NCBI GenBank assembly: GCA_938046735.1
Contig: CALIXF010000008.1
Coordinates: 1 to 64,000, forward strand
Direction of reading: 5' to 3'
Source of the DNA: an uncultured Candidatus Saccharibacteria bacterium
Lineage (GTDB): Bacteria; Patescibacteriota; Saccharimonadia; Saccharimonadales; Saccharimonadaceae
DNA: 64,000 nucleotides
Shown: positions 27,925 through 36,498 of the stretch, in pieces
Numbering within the stretch: the stretch's first letter is position 1
Layout of the letters: every line of letters starts with the position of its first letter
The notes under the pieces: generated by a model
Databases searched by the model: none
What the model was told of the DNA's origin: nothing
What the model saw: the letters and a program-made list of their open reading frames with translations, nothing else
Program-made: the position numbers and the translations under genes

Positions 27925-28392
27925 ATGAGTTTTCTAGTGTTGAAAAAAATTGGTGATGCCCAGAAAAAGAAAGCCATCGTTGACGTTCGCTCTGGTGATA
28001 CCGTTAAGGTAACTCAGAAAATTAAGGAAGGCGAAAAATTCCGTTTTCAGGTTTTCGAAGGTGTCGTAATTCGTGTAGACCGCAAAGAGTCTCACACTGC
28101 ACGTATTGTTGTGCGTAAAATTGCTTCCGGTATTGGTGTTGAGAAATCTTTCTTGATGCATAGCCCATTGGTTGAAAAAATTGAAATCGTTAAACGCGCT
28201 AAAGTTCGTCGTAATAATCTTTCATACCTTCGCAATCGTTCTGGTAAGTCTGCTCGTCTTGCTGCTAAAGATTTTGATCGTATCGCAGTTAATACTCTTA
28301 AAGAAGAAGCAGCTGTTGAAGCTCCAGCTGAAGCTAACGAAGCTCCCGTAGAGACTGAAACTACAAAAACTGAAGAAGTTACTGCAGCGTAA
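27925..28392 (+). CDS. rplS: Large subunit ribosomal protein bL19
   Basis: bL19 sits at the 30S-50S interface. Residues 12-115 contain the family core: VRSGDTVKVTQKI, RFQVFEGVVIRV, the bend SGIGVEKSF, and the closing RRNNLSYLRNRSGKSARL. An acidic alanine/glutamate tail of about 35 residues (EAPAEANEAPVETE) extends the normal length; such tails occur in CPR ribosomal proteins. A single gene with its own terminator, separated from trmD/rimM, which are absent here. Confidence 0.95.
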   Translation: MSFLVLKKIGDAQKKKAIVDVRSGDTVKVTQKIKEGEKFRFQVFEGVVIRVDRKESHTARIVVRKIASGIGVEKSFLMHSPLVEKIEIVKRAKVRRNNLSYLRNRSGKSARLAAKDFDRIAVNTLKEEAAVEAPAEANEAPVETETTKTEEVTAA

Positions 28393-28406
28393 AACTAGAA
28401 AAATCC

Positions 28407-28434
28407 AAATAAACCTCAACCGAGGTTTATTTTT
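28407..28434 (+). terminator. Rho-independent terminator of rplS
   Basis: AAATAAACCTC (28407-28417) pairs with GAGGTTTATTT (28422-28432) around AACC, followed by TT. Confidence 0.9.
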
Positions 28435-28501
28435 GTTATCAGATAGCAATTTGTTAGCTGGATTTTAGAGTTCATATTCTCCAATTTTATATATAAGATA
28501 A

Positions 28502-29572
28502 TTACTCAATAATTAACCAATCCTTGATCTGAAAATCTTCACCGCTTACACCAGCTGCTGCGAGGTAAACTTTATGATTTTTAAATTCCGGGTGTATCAC
28601 TAAAAAGCTATCTGCTGCAAATCGCATCTGATCCTGCTTAAGTTTATTAATAAATTCAATCGGTTCGCCATATTTTGCTGTTTTACGGTATTTTACCTCC
28701 GTAAAAAACAGGGAATTATCCAATCTTGAAATAATATCAATTTCAAAATATTTGGTTTTAAAATTTTTTGCGACAATTTCGTGTCCCTTAAAAATTAAGT
28801 ACTCTGCTACCTTTTCTTCGCCGAGCTTGCCTAGTTCAGTAGACGTTATTATAACCCCAGCTTTTATGTTTTCAGCTTTTTGTTCTGAACCCTCGTCTAC
28901 TTTCTCACATTGACTCAAATTTCTTTGTCTAATTAGCCTTTTATCTTTTATTGAACCGCTCTGTTTTATTAAAATTTCACGTACTGGTCGAAAAGAACGT
29001 CGGTGTTCCGGTGTTAAGCCATATTGTTCCATTGCTCGTTGATGTAAGACTGTTCCATATCCCACGTGTTTTTCAAAGCCATACTTGGGATATTTTTCCG
29101 CCAATTTTTTCATGTAGCGATCTCGCTCTACTTTAGCCAAAATACTTGCCGCCGAAATTTCTTTGATCAAAAGATCACCCTTTTTTAGGATAGAGACGTA
29201 TTTTTCAAGCGGTGTTCCAATTAAAAAATTCATCGTCCCGTCAATAACAATTTCAGAAAAAGGTATATGCGTTTCTTGAATCTGTTTGATGGCTCTTCGA
29301 CAAGCTAGCCTCAGACCCGCGGATAAACCGATTTTATCAATCTCGCTCGCCTCCACCCAACCCGTGGCCACTGCCAGCGCACCGTCTCTAATTTTACCGT
29401 ATAAAATCTCACGTTTTTTAACCGTCAATTTCTTTGAATCAGTTAGTTCAAAAATCCAAGCATATTTTTCTGGTTCTCGCTCGATTATTTCCGGATTTGG
29501 CAAAATGCAAGCCCCAATCACCAGTGGTCCCGCATATGGGCCCCGACCAACCTCATCAATTCCTAAGATCAT
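28502..29572 (-). CDS. rnhB: Ribonuclease HII fused to YraN (UPF0102) domain
   Basis: A 356-residue fusion. Residues 1-205 are RNase HII, which removes ribonucleotides and RNA primers from DNA: GIDEVGRGPYAGPL with the DE pair, TDSKKLT, a VIDGTMNF aspartate, and AASILAKVERDRYM. After a linker (about 206-235), residues 240-356 are a YraN/UPF0102 endonuclease-like domain: LGKLGEEKVAEYL, FEIDIIS and FFTEVKYRK. The two genes are often neighbours in bacteria; here they are one frame with no internal start signal. TGtTATAAT 6 nt before the ATG predicts a leaderless mRNA. Confidence 0.93.
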   Translation of the reverse strand: MILGIDEVGRGPYAGPLVIGACILPNPEIIEREPEKYAWIFELTDSKKLTVKKREILYGKIRDGALAVATGWVEASEIDKIGLSAGLRLACRRAIKQIQETHIPFSEIVIDGTMNFLIGTPLEKYVSILKKGDLLIKEISAASILAKVERDRYMKKLAEKYPKYGFEKHVGYGTVLHQRAMEQYGLTPEHRRSFRPVREILIKQSGSIKDKRLIRQRNLSQCEKVDEGSEQKAENIKAGVIITSTELGKLGEEKVAEYLIFKGHEIVAKNFKTKYFEIDIISRLDNSLFFTEVKYRKTAKYGEPIEFINKLKQDQMRFAADSFLVIHPEFKNHKVYLAAAGVSGEDFQIKDWLIIE

Positions 29573-29578
29573 AGCCTG

Positions 29579-29587
29579 ATTATAACA
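29579..29587 (-). promoter_or_regulatory. Extended -10 promoter of rnhB
   Basis: The minus strand reads TGtTATAAT, then 6 nt, then ATG. This is the clearest leaderless arrangement for a housekeeping gene in the window. Confidence 0.7.
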
Positions 29588-29601
29588 GTAAATTTATTTC
29601 T

Positions 29602-30603
29602 TTATTTTGAAACATTGAAACGAAATTCTACAATATCGCCATCTTGCATAATATAGGTCTTACCAACGGTTGCTAATTTTCCGGCTGCCTTTACCGCCGC
29701 TTCGCTTCCTAACTTCACAAGATCATCATACTTCATTACCTCTGCTGCAATAAATCCACGCTCAAAATCAGTATGAATTGTCCCGGCCGCTTCGGGAGCT
29801 GTTGCACCTTTTTTGATTGTCCACGCGCGCACTTCTTTTTTTCCGGCAGTTAAGAAAGATTGTAACCCCAAAGTGTCATAGGCTGCCCTTACAAGTTCCC
29901 CTAAAGCATCTTCCTTTACGCCATAACTCTCCAAAAATTCCATTTTTTCTTGCAAACTCATGCCGGTCATTTCTTCTTCGAGTTTTGCATTCACGAACAC
30001 TGCGCGAGCCGGTTTTACAAGTTCACGCAATTCATTCTTTAAATTTTCATTTGTCAGTTCGTTTTCGTCCACATTAAACATGTAAATCACTGGTTTTTCT
30101 GTCAAATATGGAATTATCTCCTCAGTCGTATCTTTGCTTTTCTTGCGCTTTGCTTCAACTTTTTCGCGTGTTTCGAAATCAGCTAGCTCTAGTTCAGTTT
30201 GAATAATTTCGATATCAGCTTTTGGATCAACTGGCGCTGGTATGTTTGCGCTGGCTGAGACATGCATAATATCATCGTTTTTAAAAACACGCACCACATG
30301 ACAGACAATCTGGCATTCGCGAATATGTGCAAGGAACTTATTACCAAGCCCCTCGCCTTTTGATGCTCCCTCGACTAAACCCGCAATATCCACAAATTCC
30401 ACGGTTGCTGGGATTCTTTTCTCTGCATTATACATTTTTTCCAGGACATCTAAGCGTTCATCCGGCACCGGTACAATTCCCACATTTGGCTCAATCGTTG
30501 CAAATGGGTAGTTAGCCGCCAAAGCATGTGCATTAGTCAATGCATTAAACAATGTCGACTTTCCCACATTAGGTAAACCCACAATTCCAATTTTTAGATT
30601 CAT
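29602..30603 (-). CDS. ychF: Ribosome-binding ATPase YchF/OLA1 family
   Basis: A 333-residue Obg-family NTPase linked to ribosome and stress function. G1 is GLPNVGKSTLF (residues 8-18), G2 lies in ANYPFATIEPNVG, G3 is DIAGLVEGASKGEG, and the guanine-specificity loop has the YchF-type NVDE in place of NKxD, as in this ATP-preferring family. The C-terminal TGS domain (about 250-333) is present (AWTIKKGATAPEAAG, IQDGDIVEFRFN-like ending). It is about 30 residues shorter than E. coli YchF. It lies 30 bp upstream of rnhB on the same strand. Confidence 0.95.
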   Translation of the reverse strand: MNLKIGIVGLPNVGKSTLFNALTNAHALAANYPFATIEPNVGIVPVPDERLDVLEKMYNAEKRIPATVEFVDIAGLVEGASKGEGLGNKFLAHIRECQIVCHVVRVFKNDDIMHVSASANIPAPVDPKADIEIIQTELELADFETREKVEAKRKKSKDTTEEIIPYLTEKPVIYMFNVDENELTNENLKNELRELVKPARAVFVNAKLEEEMTGMSLQEKMEFLESYGVKEDALGELVRAAYDTLGLQSFLTAGKKEVRAWTIKKGATAPEAAGTIHTDFERGFIAAEVMKYDDLVKLGSEAAVKAAGKLATVGKTYIMQDGDIVEFRFNVSK

Positions 30604-30753
30604 ATAAAATTTTCCAGAGTAAATTTATTTTAAAACTATTTATATTATATCTTAACATACCTTTAATTGGGCATCAAAATCTGGTGTGTAGTATAATCGT
30701 ATTAAGACTCAGTCTTATTAAATGAAAAATTAAACGAAAGTGAGATTTAAGAA

Positions 30754-31320
30754 ATGAATGGTGAAAAGTTATCATCGAGTAATGGTGAAAATATGGAGAA
30801 AGTATTAGATCCACGTGTAGAGTCTCTGGCAATCCCTCTTGCAAGAGATTATGCTGAGAAGAATTATCCAAAACTTGAAGATGGTACTTTCCAGCCAGCT
30901 TGGCGCGGCGTCAATGGTGAAAAAGCCTTAAAGAATAAATCTCCAGACGATTTGATGGCAGAAGGATATTCCGAGCTTGCTGCTCATGCTTCGGTTATTG
31001 ACATCGCAAATCAACCTTACGACAAATATTCTGATTATTGGAAAGAACAGAATCGTGGCGGTGCAGAGTTTTTGATTGGATTGATGGACGAGCGTGGTGC
31101 TGATACTTTAAGTAGTTTAAATCTTGAAGATGAAAAGGTCCGCAATGAATATGTTGACTTAATTCATGAAAATTGGATCAAGCGTAATGAATGGGTAAAA
31201 GATCCAAATTATGGCGATCCAAAACTTGCTTGTGGTTTTGCTGAATTATCAAAAGAAGAACAACAGAAAGATATTGATCAACTTGGTGTTTTGCAACAGT
31301 GGATTGCAGAACAAAAGTAA
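30754..31320 (+). CDS. Hypothetical soluble protein
   Basis: A 188-residue acidic, mainly helical protein with no signal peptide. Recognisable stretches are DPRVESLAIPLARDYAEKN and ENWIKRNEWVKDPNYGDPK. No family known to me. A promoter-like TAGTATAAT at 30689-30697 lies about 55 nt upstream with a weak -35 (TTGGGC). The gene is alone, between ychF on the other strand and the duplicated HNH nuclease tail. Confidence 0.55.
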   Translation: MNGEKLSSSNGENMEKVLDPRVESLAIPLARDYAEKNYPKLEDGTFQPAWRGVNGEKALKNKSPDDLMAEGYSELAAHASVIDIANQPYDKYSDYWKEQNRGGAEFLIGLMDERGADTLSSLNLEDEKVRNEYVDLIHENWIKRNEWVKDPNYGDPKLACGFAELSKEEQQKDIDQLGVLQQWIAEQK

Positions 31321-31355
31321 TGAATCATTTTTATAAAATTTAAAATCATAAAATT

Positions 31356-31491
31356 CTAGTATGTCTTTTGCTCTGGACATTTCTCTAGAATTTGTTTCAT
31401 CGCTTCTTTTTCCGCCTCAGTTACCCAAAGTAAGTATTTGTATTTCACCGAAATCTGTCTTGCCACATATTGACAACGAAAACTTTTATTT
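31356..31491 (-). pseudogene. Duplicated 3' fragment of the HNH nuclease gene
   Basis: The minus strand encodes the last 42 or so residues of the HNH nuclease at 32429-33247, from NKSFRCQYVARQI to the C-terminus (CPEQKTY instead of CPEQKSY). There is no N-terminal part, signal peptide or catalytic HNH motif. Positions 31366-31491 are identical to 32439-32564, so the copy is recent or kept by gene conversion. Confidence 0.85.
31366..31491. repeat. 126-bp direct repeat, copy 1 (with 32439-32564)
   Basis: Reading both stretches base by base I see no difference over 126 bp. The copies are in direct orientation, 1073 bp apart, and bracket the genes at 31568 and 32098. Recombination between them would delete both genes. 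Confidence 0.9.
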
Positions 31492-31567
31492 CTGTAGATT
31501 ATAACATGAACTTGCAATGTACAAAATGTAGGAATCATTAAAGGCTAATATAAAGTCAATATCTTTA

Positions 31568-31963
31568 TTATTTATAGAAATCAATCGCTGGCGATGACAT
31601 TGAATCGTTGCTTATTTCAGGTTTCTTTTTTGTAAAACAAACATTAGTAATCTCTCTTTCTAATAAATCTAGGTCTTTTATTTTTGATGTAAAGTCATTT
31701 TTCTGTTCAATTTCTGAGATAGCCGTGTCTATTATTTTTTTATCTATAACAGTATCTTGTATTATTTTTTTAAAAATATTTGAAATCTTTCTTTCTGGTG
31801 TATCCAGTATCCATTTAGCCACATTCCCGTCAATGCTCACATCTAGTTTGTAATTTGAATCCTCGAGCTTTTTCTTTTTTAACTCATTTGTAAAAATTCC
31901 AAAAAACACATACATATGAATATGTGTATAGTTTGCAAGCTCAGAAAATGAATAGATAGTCAT
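31568..31963 (-). CDS. Small hypothetical protein
   Basis: A 131-residue Lys/Ile-rich protein, more AT-rich than its neighbours. Residues 1-25 are aromatic (HIHMYVFFGIF) but not a clear signal peptide; 30-125 are helical and charged. No family. It lies between the two copies of the 126-bp repeat, so it may have arrived or been moved with the duplication. The start could also be the Met at residue 17. Confidence 0.4.
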   Translation of the reverse strand: MTIYSFSELANYTHIHMYVFFGIFTNELKKKKLEDSNYKLDVSIDGNVAKWILDTPERKISNIFKKIIQDTVIDKKIIDTAISEIEQKNDFTSKIKDLDLLEREITNVCFTKKKPEISNDSMSSPAIDFYK

Positions 31964-32015
31964 AATATCTTCTAAAGAATTGTATCACAACGAAATTGCG
32001 CGCGCATATAAATGA

Positions 32016-32044
32016 TCGACAATTATTAATAAAAATGATACAAT
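32016..32044 (+). promoter_or_regulatory. Promoter of the small basic gene
   Basis: TCGACA (32016-32021), 17 nt, TACAAT (32039-32044) with an extended TGa. The leader holds a small hairpin GAGATAATTATTCTC and ends in AAAAGGGGG. Confidence 0.55.
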
Positions 32045-32097
32045 ACATCACGTGAGATAATTATTCTCAAGTTTCTGTAGAAAAGGGGGTGCTAGAT

Positions 32098-32295
32098 ATG
32101 GCATTACAGAAAGGTTTAAATAAGAATAGGAATCATCATGACGATCTATCTCAGTCTGGCAAGGGCTATGCGAGATACAATGTTCATGGTACAAGCATCA
32201 GTAGCCTATCCGGTCCTGTTCATAGTGGAAAGAAGAATGAATATGGGCAAGGGAAGCATAGCAAGGGTGGAAAGCCTAAACAGAAACATTGGTAA
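32098..32295 (+). CDS. Small basic Gly/Lys/His-rich protein
   Basis: A 65-residue protein starting at the ATG 8 nt after AAGGGGG; a GTG nine bases upstream is less likely. The product is hydrophilic and rich in Lys, Gly, Ser, His and Asn (SGKGYARYNVHGTSISSL, GKHSKGGKPKQKHW), without hydrophobic core, so it is probably disordered or nucleic-acid binding. Strong promoter, ribosome site and perfect terminator argue for a real, well-expressed gene. No family known. Confidence 0.65.
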   Translation: MALQKGLNKNRNHHDDLSQSGKGYARYNVHGTSISSLSGPVHSGKKNEYGQGKHSKGGKPKQKHW

Positions 32296-32315
32296 AATAT
32301 AAGACCAGCACTTTA

Positions 32316-32346
32316 GCCTCGGATTAAGTCCGAGGCATTCTTTTTT
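32316..32346 (+). terminator. Rho-independent terminator
   Basis: GCCTCGGA (32316-32323) pairs with TCCGAGGC (32329-32336) around TTAAG, then ATTCTTTTTT. Confidence 0.92.
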
Positions 32347-32428
32347 AATCATATTGTATATATAATATGAAGCTTATGTATTTTTAATGCTATTTCGCTG
32401 GTTTATAAAAGTAGTTGATTATTTGAAT

Positions 32429-33247
32429 TCAGTAACTTTTTTGCTCTGGACATTTCTCTAGAATTTGTTTCATCGCTTCTTTTTCCGCCTCAGTTACCCA
32501 AAGTAAGTATTTGTATTTCACCGAAATCTGTCTTGCCACATATTGACAACGAAAACTTTTATTTTTTGGTAGCCAAGTCGCTGCATCGCCATCTGATTTT
32601 TGTTGGTTTGCCGCCGCTTGTACTGCAATTAAGTTTAAAGGGTCGGTTGCAATTTTAAATCTCTCTTCAGCAGTTTTATATTGCGCTCCTTTCTGCCAAG
32701 CGTCCGACAGCGCCACCACGTGATCGATCTGCACTTTTTTTGAAATTTCCGATCGGTTTTTAAATTCCATTTCTTCGCCTGTATAAGGCTCATAGAATTT
32801 TCCAGCCACTACGTTACATTTTTCGTCCACCTTTGCCGTATCGCCAAAGTCTCGTTTTAAAATCCGCTGCCTTAAATTACAGCCTTCAATTTCCGGCCAA
32901 CCATTATAAAACTCGGTTCGTTTATATCCAGTCTTCGGCGCCCGCCCTTTTACCTCAAGTTTTGAAAGTAGTTCTGTTGCAAGCGGTGTTCTCTCTGTCT
33001 GCTCACCAGGATTATTTTTATTACCATCATCACCGCTATTATTAGTTTCGCTATTTTGACTATTGCCTTGAATTATCTTACCGTTATCGTTACTATTATG
33101 CAGCCCAGAGTTTATATTTTCTTTTGCGCTTGACTCGGCCTTTTTTTGATAAGAATTTGGATTTGCGATAATCGTTAAAATCACAATTCCGCTTAAAATC
33201 AGTGCCGTAATCGCCCGTCTCGTTTTATAAACTGTTTTTAAATTCAT
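32429..33247 (-). CDS. Secreted HNH nuclease (DUF1524 type)
   Basis: A 272-residue exported nuclease. Residues 10-30 are a signal anchor or peptide (ALILSGIVILTII). Residues 35-90 are a Ser/Asn/Gly-rich linker. The catalytic part (95-272) has GCNLRQRILKRDF, the HNH core QIDHVVALSDAWQKGA, DPLNLIAVQAAANQQKSDGDAATWLP, and a conserved C-terminal helix. Such secreted nucleases degrade external DNA. For a CPR cell that scavenges nucleotides this would help feeding; that role is inferred. GGAG precedes the ATG. Its last 126 bp are repeated at 31366. Confidence 0.85.
   Translation of the reverse strand: MNLKTVYKTRRAITALILSGIVILTIIANPNSYQKKAESSAKENINSGLHNSNDNGKIIQGNSQNSETNNSGDDGNKNNPGEQTERTPLATELLSKLEVKGRAPKTGYKRTEFYNGWPEIEGCNLRQRILKRDFGDTAKVDEKCNVVAGKFYEPYTGEEMEFKNRSEISKKVQIDHVVALSDAWQKGAQYKTAEERFKIATDPLNLIAVQAAANQQKSDGDAATWLPKNKSFRCQYVARQISVKYKYLLWVTEAEKEAMKQILEKCPEQKSY
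32439..32564. repeat. 126-bp direct repeat, copy 2 (with 31366-31491)
   Basis: This copy is the 3' end of the intact HNH nuclease gene, so it is the likely source of the fragment at 31366-31491. Confidence 0.9.
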
Positions 33248-33339
33248 TTAATTTCTTCTCCTGTTTCAGCCTTCAATTCCAGCTTCTCAGTTTTTACTAT
33301 GTTATGGCTAGTAAATCCAACCACGCGATTCTTGGTCGT

Positions 33340-34359
33340 CTACTTTGACCCCTGCAAAGTTCTTGCGTATTTTACCACTGACATCAAATCCTGATCCTGA
33401 TCAAAATCTGTCTCTGGTAAATTACCTACAATCATTTCGATTAATTTATGAAAGCTCATCAGTCCCGTCACTTTTCCGTGATCGTCCACCACAATAAAGA
33501 AATAACAACTCGTACGAATAAATGCAAGAAGTGCCTCTTTTAAGGTATAATTTTCGCTCATGTAATAAACATTCTTATCCAAGAAAGCGGAAGCTCGGTC
33601 GGTTTCTTTCACGCTAAGACTAAATAGTGTCTTTGTGTGGATAAGCCCTACGATTTCACCTCTCGCGCCCACCACAGGGAAGTGTGATAAACCCGATTGA
33701 TAAAGTCGCGATAAAGTCAGAGGTCCCATAAAATCATTTTCGTGGATAATAATTACCTCATTTTTGGGTGTCATCACCTCTTTTACAATCTTACTATCAA
33801 AAGTCATTGCAGCCGCCATGGTTCTTCTCTGTTGTTTTGAGATTACTTCTTCTGGCAGTTTATTGATCAGCCACACTAAGTCTTCTGTGGTTTCCGGATA
33901 AAAGATTTCTGGCAAACTCTCGGCAGGCAAATTCTTAGCAAGCAAACTCCCGTTACCCATCTCTATATTAGTCCCAGTTCCTGACATTCCATTACTCATC
34001 TCGTTGATCTCATTCATCTTCGCCTCATGCCGCACTAATTTTGCCGCTGTATCTTTATCGGTAAAAATGTTACGATTCATCGGCCCCACAAAAGAAGTAT
34101 CAGCCGCACTGGTCGAATTTGTCGGTTCGCTTTCGATATTATGTTCTTCGTGCTCATCCAATCTCTCAATTTTTCCGCTATTCTCATCCACTTCAGTCGT
34201 TTTTTTCTCGACAAAAATCTTCCCAAGAGCTTTGGCTAATCCTTTGAAAAAGCCACCAAGTTTCTCCCCTATTTGACTAAAAATTCCTTTTTTTCTCTCA
34301 TCAAAAATACCTGAAGATTGGTTTAAATCCGCATTTTGATCTGCACTCATCTCGTCCAT
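33340..34359 (-). CDS. CBS-pair protein (CorC/HlyC-like, soluble)
   Basis: A 339-residue protein. The N-terminal 130 residues are polar, acidic and probably disordered. Residues about 150-320 resemble the cytoplasmic part of CNNM/CorC proteins: a P-loop-like lead (LINKLPEEVISKQQRRTM), then two CBS motifs, the first with MTPKNEVIIIHEND and HFPVVGARGEIVGLIHTK, the second with FFIVVDDHGKVTGLMS. CBS pairs bind adenine nucleotides. The membrane DUF21 domain of CorC is absent. I place the start at 34359 after GGAGGTAAAA, 11 codons inside the longest frame. Confidence 0.8.
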   Translation of the reverse strand: MDEMSADQNADLNQSSGIFDERKKGIFSQIGEKLGGFFKGLAKALGKIFVEKKTTEVDENSGKIERLDEHEEHNIESEPTNSTSAADTSFVGPMNRNIFTDKDTAAKLVRHEAKMNEINEMSNGMSGTGTNIEMGNGSLLAKNLPAESLPEIFYPETTEDLVWLINKLPEEVISKQQRRTMAAAMTFDSKIVKEVMTPKNEVIIIHENDFMGPLTLSRLYQSGLSHFPVVGARGEIVGLIHTKTLFSLSVKETDRASAFLDKNVYYMSENYTLKEALLAFIRTSCYFFIVVDDHGKVTGLMSFHKLIEMIVGNLPETDFDQDQDLMSVVKYARTLQGSK

Positions 34360-34468
34360 TTTTACCTCCGTTTTTTGTCGCACCGCCCACAAACACGCTA
34401 AAATATGCTAATATCTATATTATACAAAAATTTATTGAATTAAGCGATAGATTTTGCTTAGGAGGTTT

Positions 34469-35191
34469 ATGAAGAAGTTACCATTTATTGCTGTTAGCGC
34501 ACTTATCATCGGTTTCTTGTCTCTCTGTGTTTATTCTTATCAACAGAATCAGCAGTACGATCAGTGGATTGCTTCGCTTGACCGTTCAAAATATATTGGG
34601 AAGGAAGATCGCAACGGCAACATCGGCGATAATTATGAGGGGAACAAAGATGCTAAAGTTTTAATCGTTGAATATGCCGATTTTCAGTGTCCAGGCTGTG
34701 CTACTACTTTCCCCTATCTCTCTAAAATTGTTGAAGAATATAAAGGTAAAGTTGGTCTCATCTTTCGCAATTTTATTCTCACCTACCATAAAAATGGCAC
34801 CGCCTCCGCTCACGCCGCGAATGCTGCCGCTTTACAGGGCTACTGGCAACCGTTTGCCACACTTCTTTTTAAAAATCAGGCCGAGTGGGAAGATCTAGAT
34901 TCGGGAAAACGTGATGCTAAATTTAAGGCTTATTTTGAAGAGGCTTCCAATCATAAAGGTAATGCTGATCAATTTTTAGCTGATATGAACAGTGAAGCTG
35001 TTAAGAAAAAAGTGAAGTCCGATATGGCGATTTCTAAACTCGTGAATATTACAGAGACACCAACCATTATTATCAATGGCGAAAAGCTGCCTAGTGTTTC
35101 GGTTAACGAAGCTACTTTTAAAAAGACTGTTCACGAAATGATTGATGCCGCTTTAAAGAAAGTGGAATCTGAAGCAGCCACTAAAAAATAG
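34469..35191 (+). CDS. DsbA/BdbD-like thiol-disulfide oxidoreductase
   Basis: A 240-residue exported protein with an N-terminal membrane anchor (about residues 3-21) and a thioredoxin-type DsbA domain (Thioredoxin_4): VEYADFQCPGCATTF holds the CPGC active site, and the cis-proline lies in TETPTIIING. It should form disulfides in secreted proteins outside the membrane, consistent with cysteines in neighbouring exported proteins. Start chosen at the ATG after GGAGG; an upstream in-frame start gives four more residues. The next gene begins 12 bp later. Confidence 0.88.
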   Translation: MKKLPFIAVSALIIGFLSLCVYSYQQNQQYDQWIASLDRSKYIGKEDRNGNIGDNYEGNKDAKVLIVEYADFQCPGCATTFPYLSKIVEEYKGKVGLIFRNFILTYHKNGTASAHAANAAALQGYWQPFATLLFKNQAEWEDLDSGKRDAKFKAYFEEASNHKGNADQFLADMNSEAVKKKVKSDMAISKLVNITETPTIIINGEKLPSVSVNEATFKKTVHEMIDAALKKVESEAATKK

Positions 35192-35203
35192 GGGAGTCAC
35201 TGT

Positions 35204-36364
35204 ATGTCTCAGCCAAAGATAGATTTTGTTATCACTTGGGTCGATGGGACTGATCCAAAATGGCTGGCTAAAAAAATCCAAACACTCCAGAAACTTCAAA
35301 ATACGAGAGTCGATGTTAAGATAGCTTCTAAACAGTTCACCTCTGACCCTTTTAGAAATTCGAAAAACGCCATCCATCCTCTCGAGTCTCCAAAAATTGA
35401 TGCGTCCGATCTGCGTTTTCGTAATGATTTCGATTTTTTAAAATACTGGTTCCGTGGAGTTGAAAAATTTGCTCCATGGGCTAATCAAATTTTCTTTGTA
35501 ACGTTTGGACATCTCCCATCTTGGCTTAAGTCCACTCACCCCAAACTTAGAATTATTCACCACGAGGATTTTATCCCCAAAGAATTTCTTCCCACCTTTA
35601 ACTCTCATACCATTGAAAATCACCTTCATCTCATCCCTGGCCTCTCAGAATATTTTGTTTATTTTAATGATGATTTTTATCTGTTAAAATCCACTAAACC
35701 GACCGATTTTTTCGCTAAGTCCAGATCAAAAAAACTAAATAAAAAACAAGATAATTCAAAGAACAAATCTGAATTTTATTTCCCACGTGCCTTTTTTGCG
35801 GAAAATATTCTCATCAATAATCCTTCTCGTGATATATTCCCATATATTCAAATGAATAATATGGCACAGATTAATCAAAAATATCACAAATCTGAGTTCT
35901 ATCATCGACATTTTTCTAAGGCCTATCATCTTAAATATGGTATATTTAATCTTAGGAATCTCCTTCTTTCCCCCTGGAAAGAATTTTCTCTCATCTATGA
36001 TCCACATTGTGCCACATCTTATCTAAAATCTACTTTCAAAAAAGTTTGGCAAGACTCGAAAGAAGAGCTTACAAATACTTCGGCTCACTCATTTCGTTCA
36101 AGCCAAGATATCTCACATATGATATTTTTCTACACGCAACTATTGGAAGGGCAATTCATACCTCGTTCACCACGTTTTTCTCACCACACGATGCTAAGTG
36201 AGGATGACGTAGAAAATCAGAAAATCATTAAGCTTGTCGAACATCAAAAATATCATCTGCTCTGCATTAATGACGGCAATGTCAGGGATCTCGAAAAAAC
36301 TAAATCTGAGCTCGAACAAGCTTTTAATAAGATCCTTCCTGAAAAAAGCAGTTTCGAACAATAG
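35204..36364 (+). CDS. Stealth-family sugar-phosphate transferase
   Basis: A 386-residue protein of the Stealth family, hexose-1-phosphate or GlcNAc-1-phosphate transferases that build phosphoglycan capsules. CR1 is IDFVITWVDGTDPKW at residues 6-20, CR2 is RFRNDFDFLKYWFRGVEKF followed by QIFFVTFGHLPSWL (about 75-110), CR3 includes YFVYFNDDFYLL (about 150). A late region (HSFRSSQDI) may be CR4. Together with the polysaccharide operon at 39.4 kb it suggests a phosphate-linked surface glycan. It follows the DsbA-like gene closely, with GGGGAG as ribosome site. Confidence 0.88.
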   Translation: MSQPKIDFVITWVDGTDPKWLAKKIQTLQKLQNTRVDVKIASKQFTSDPFRNSKNAIHPLESPKIDASDLRFRNDFDFLKYWFRGVEKFAPWANQIFFVTFGHLPSWLKSTHPKLRIIHHEDFIPKEFLPTFNSHTIENHLHLIPGLSEYFVYFNDDFYLLKSTKPTDFFAKSRSKKLNKKQDNSKNKSEFYFPRAFFAENILINNPSRDIFPYIQMNNMAQINQKYHKSEFYHRHFSKAYHLKYGIFNLRNLLLSPWKEFSLIYDPHCATSYLKSTFKKVWQDSKEELTNTSAHSFRSSQDISHMIFFYTQLLEGQFIPRSPRFSHHTMLSEDDVENQKIIKLVEHQKYHLLCINDGNVRDLEKTKSELEQAFNKILPEKSSFEQ

Positions 36365-36387
36365 TTACGATCATTCTCTGTAAAAAT

Positions 36388-36415
36388 TTGATAAATACTA
36401 AAAATATGGTAAAAT
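36388..36415 (+). promoter_or_regulatory. Promoter with extended -10
   Basis: TTGATA (36388-36393), 16 nt, TAAAAT (36410-36415) preceded by TGg. A leader of about 80 nt contains a hairpin around GGGATTACAGTCCC and ends in AAAGGGGG. Confidence 0.6.
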
Positions 36416-36498
36416 ATCTCCATTACCAGCATGGTAAAGTAATTTAAAACCGTGCTAAGACTTGGGATTACAGTCCCATAACCAAAGGGGGTGTTTCT

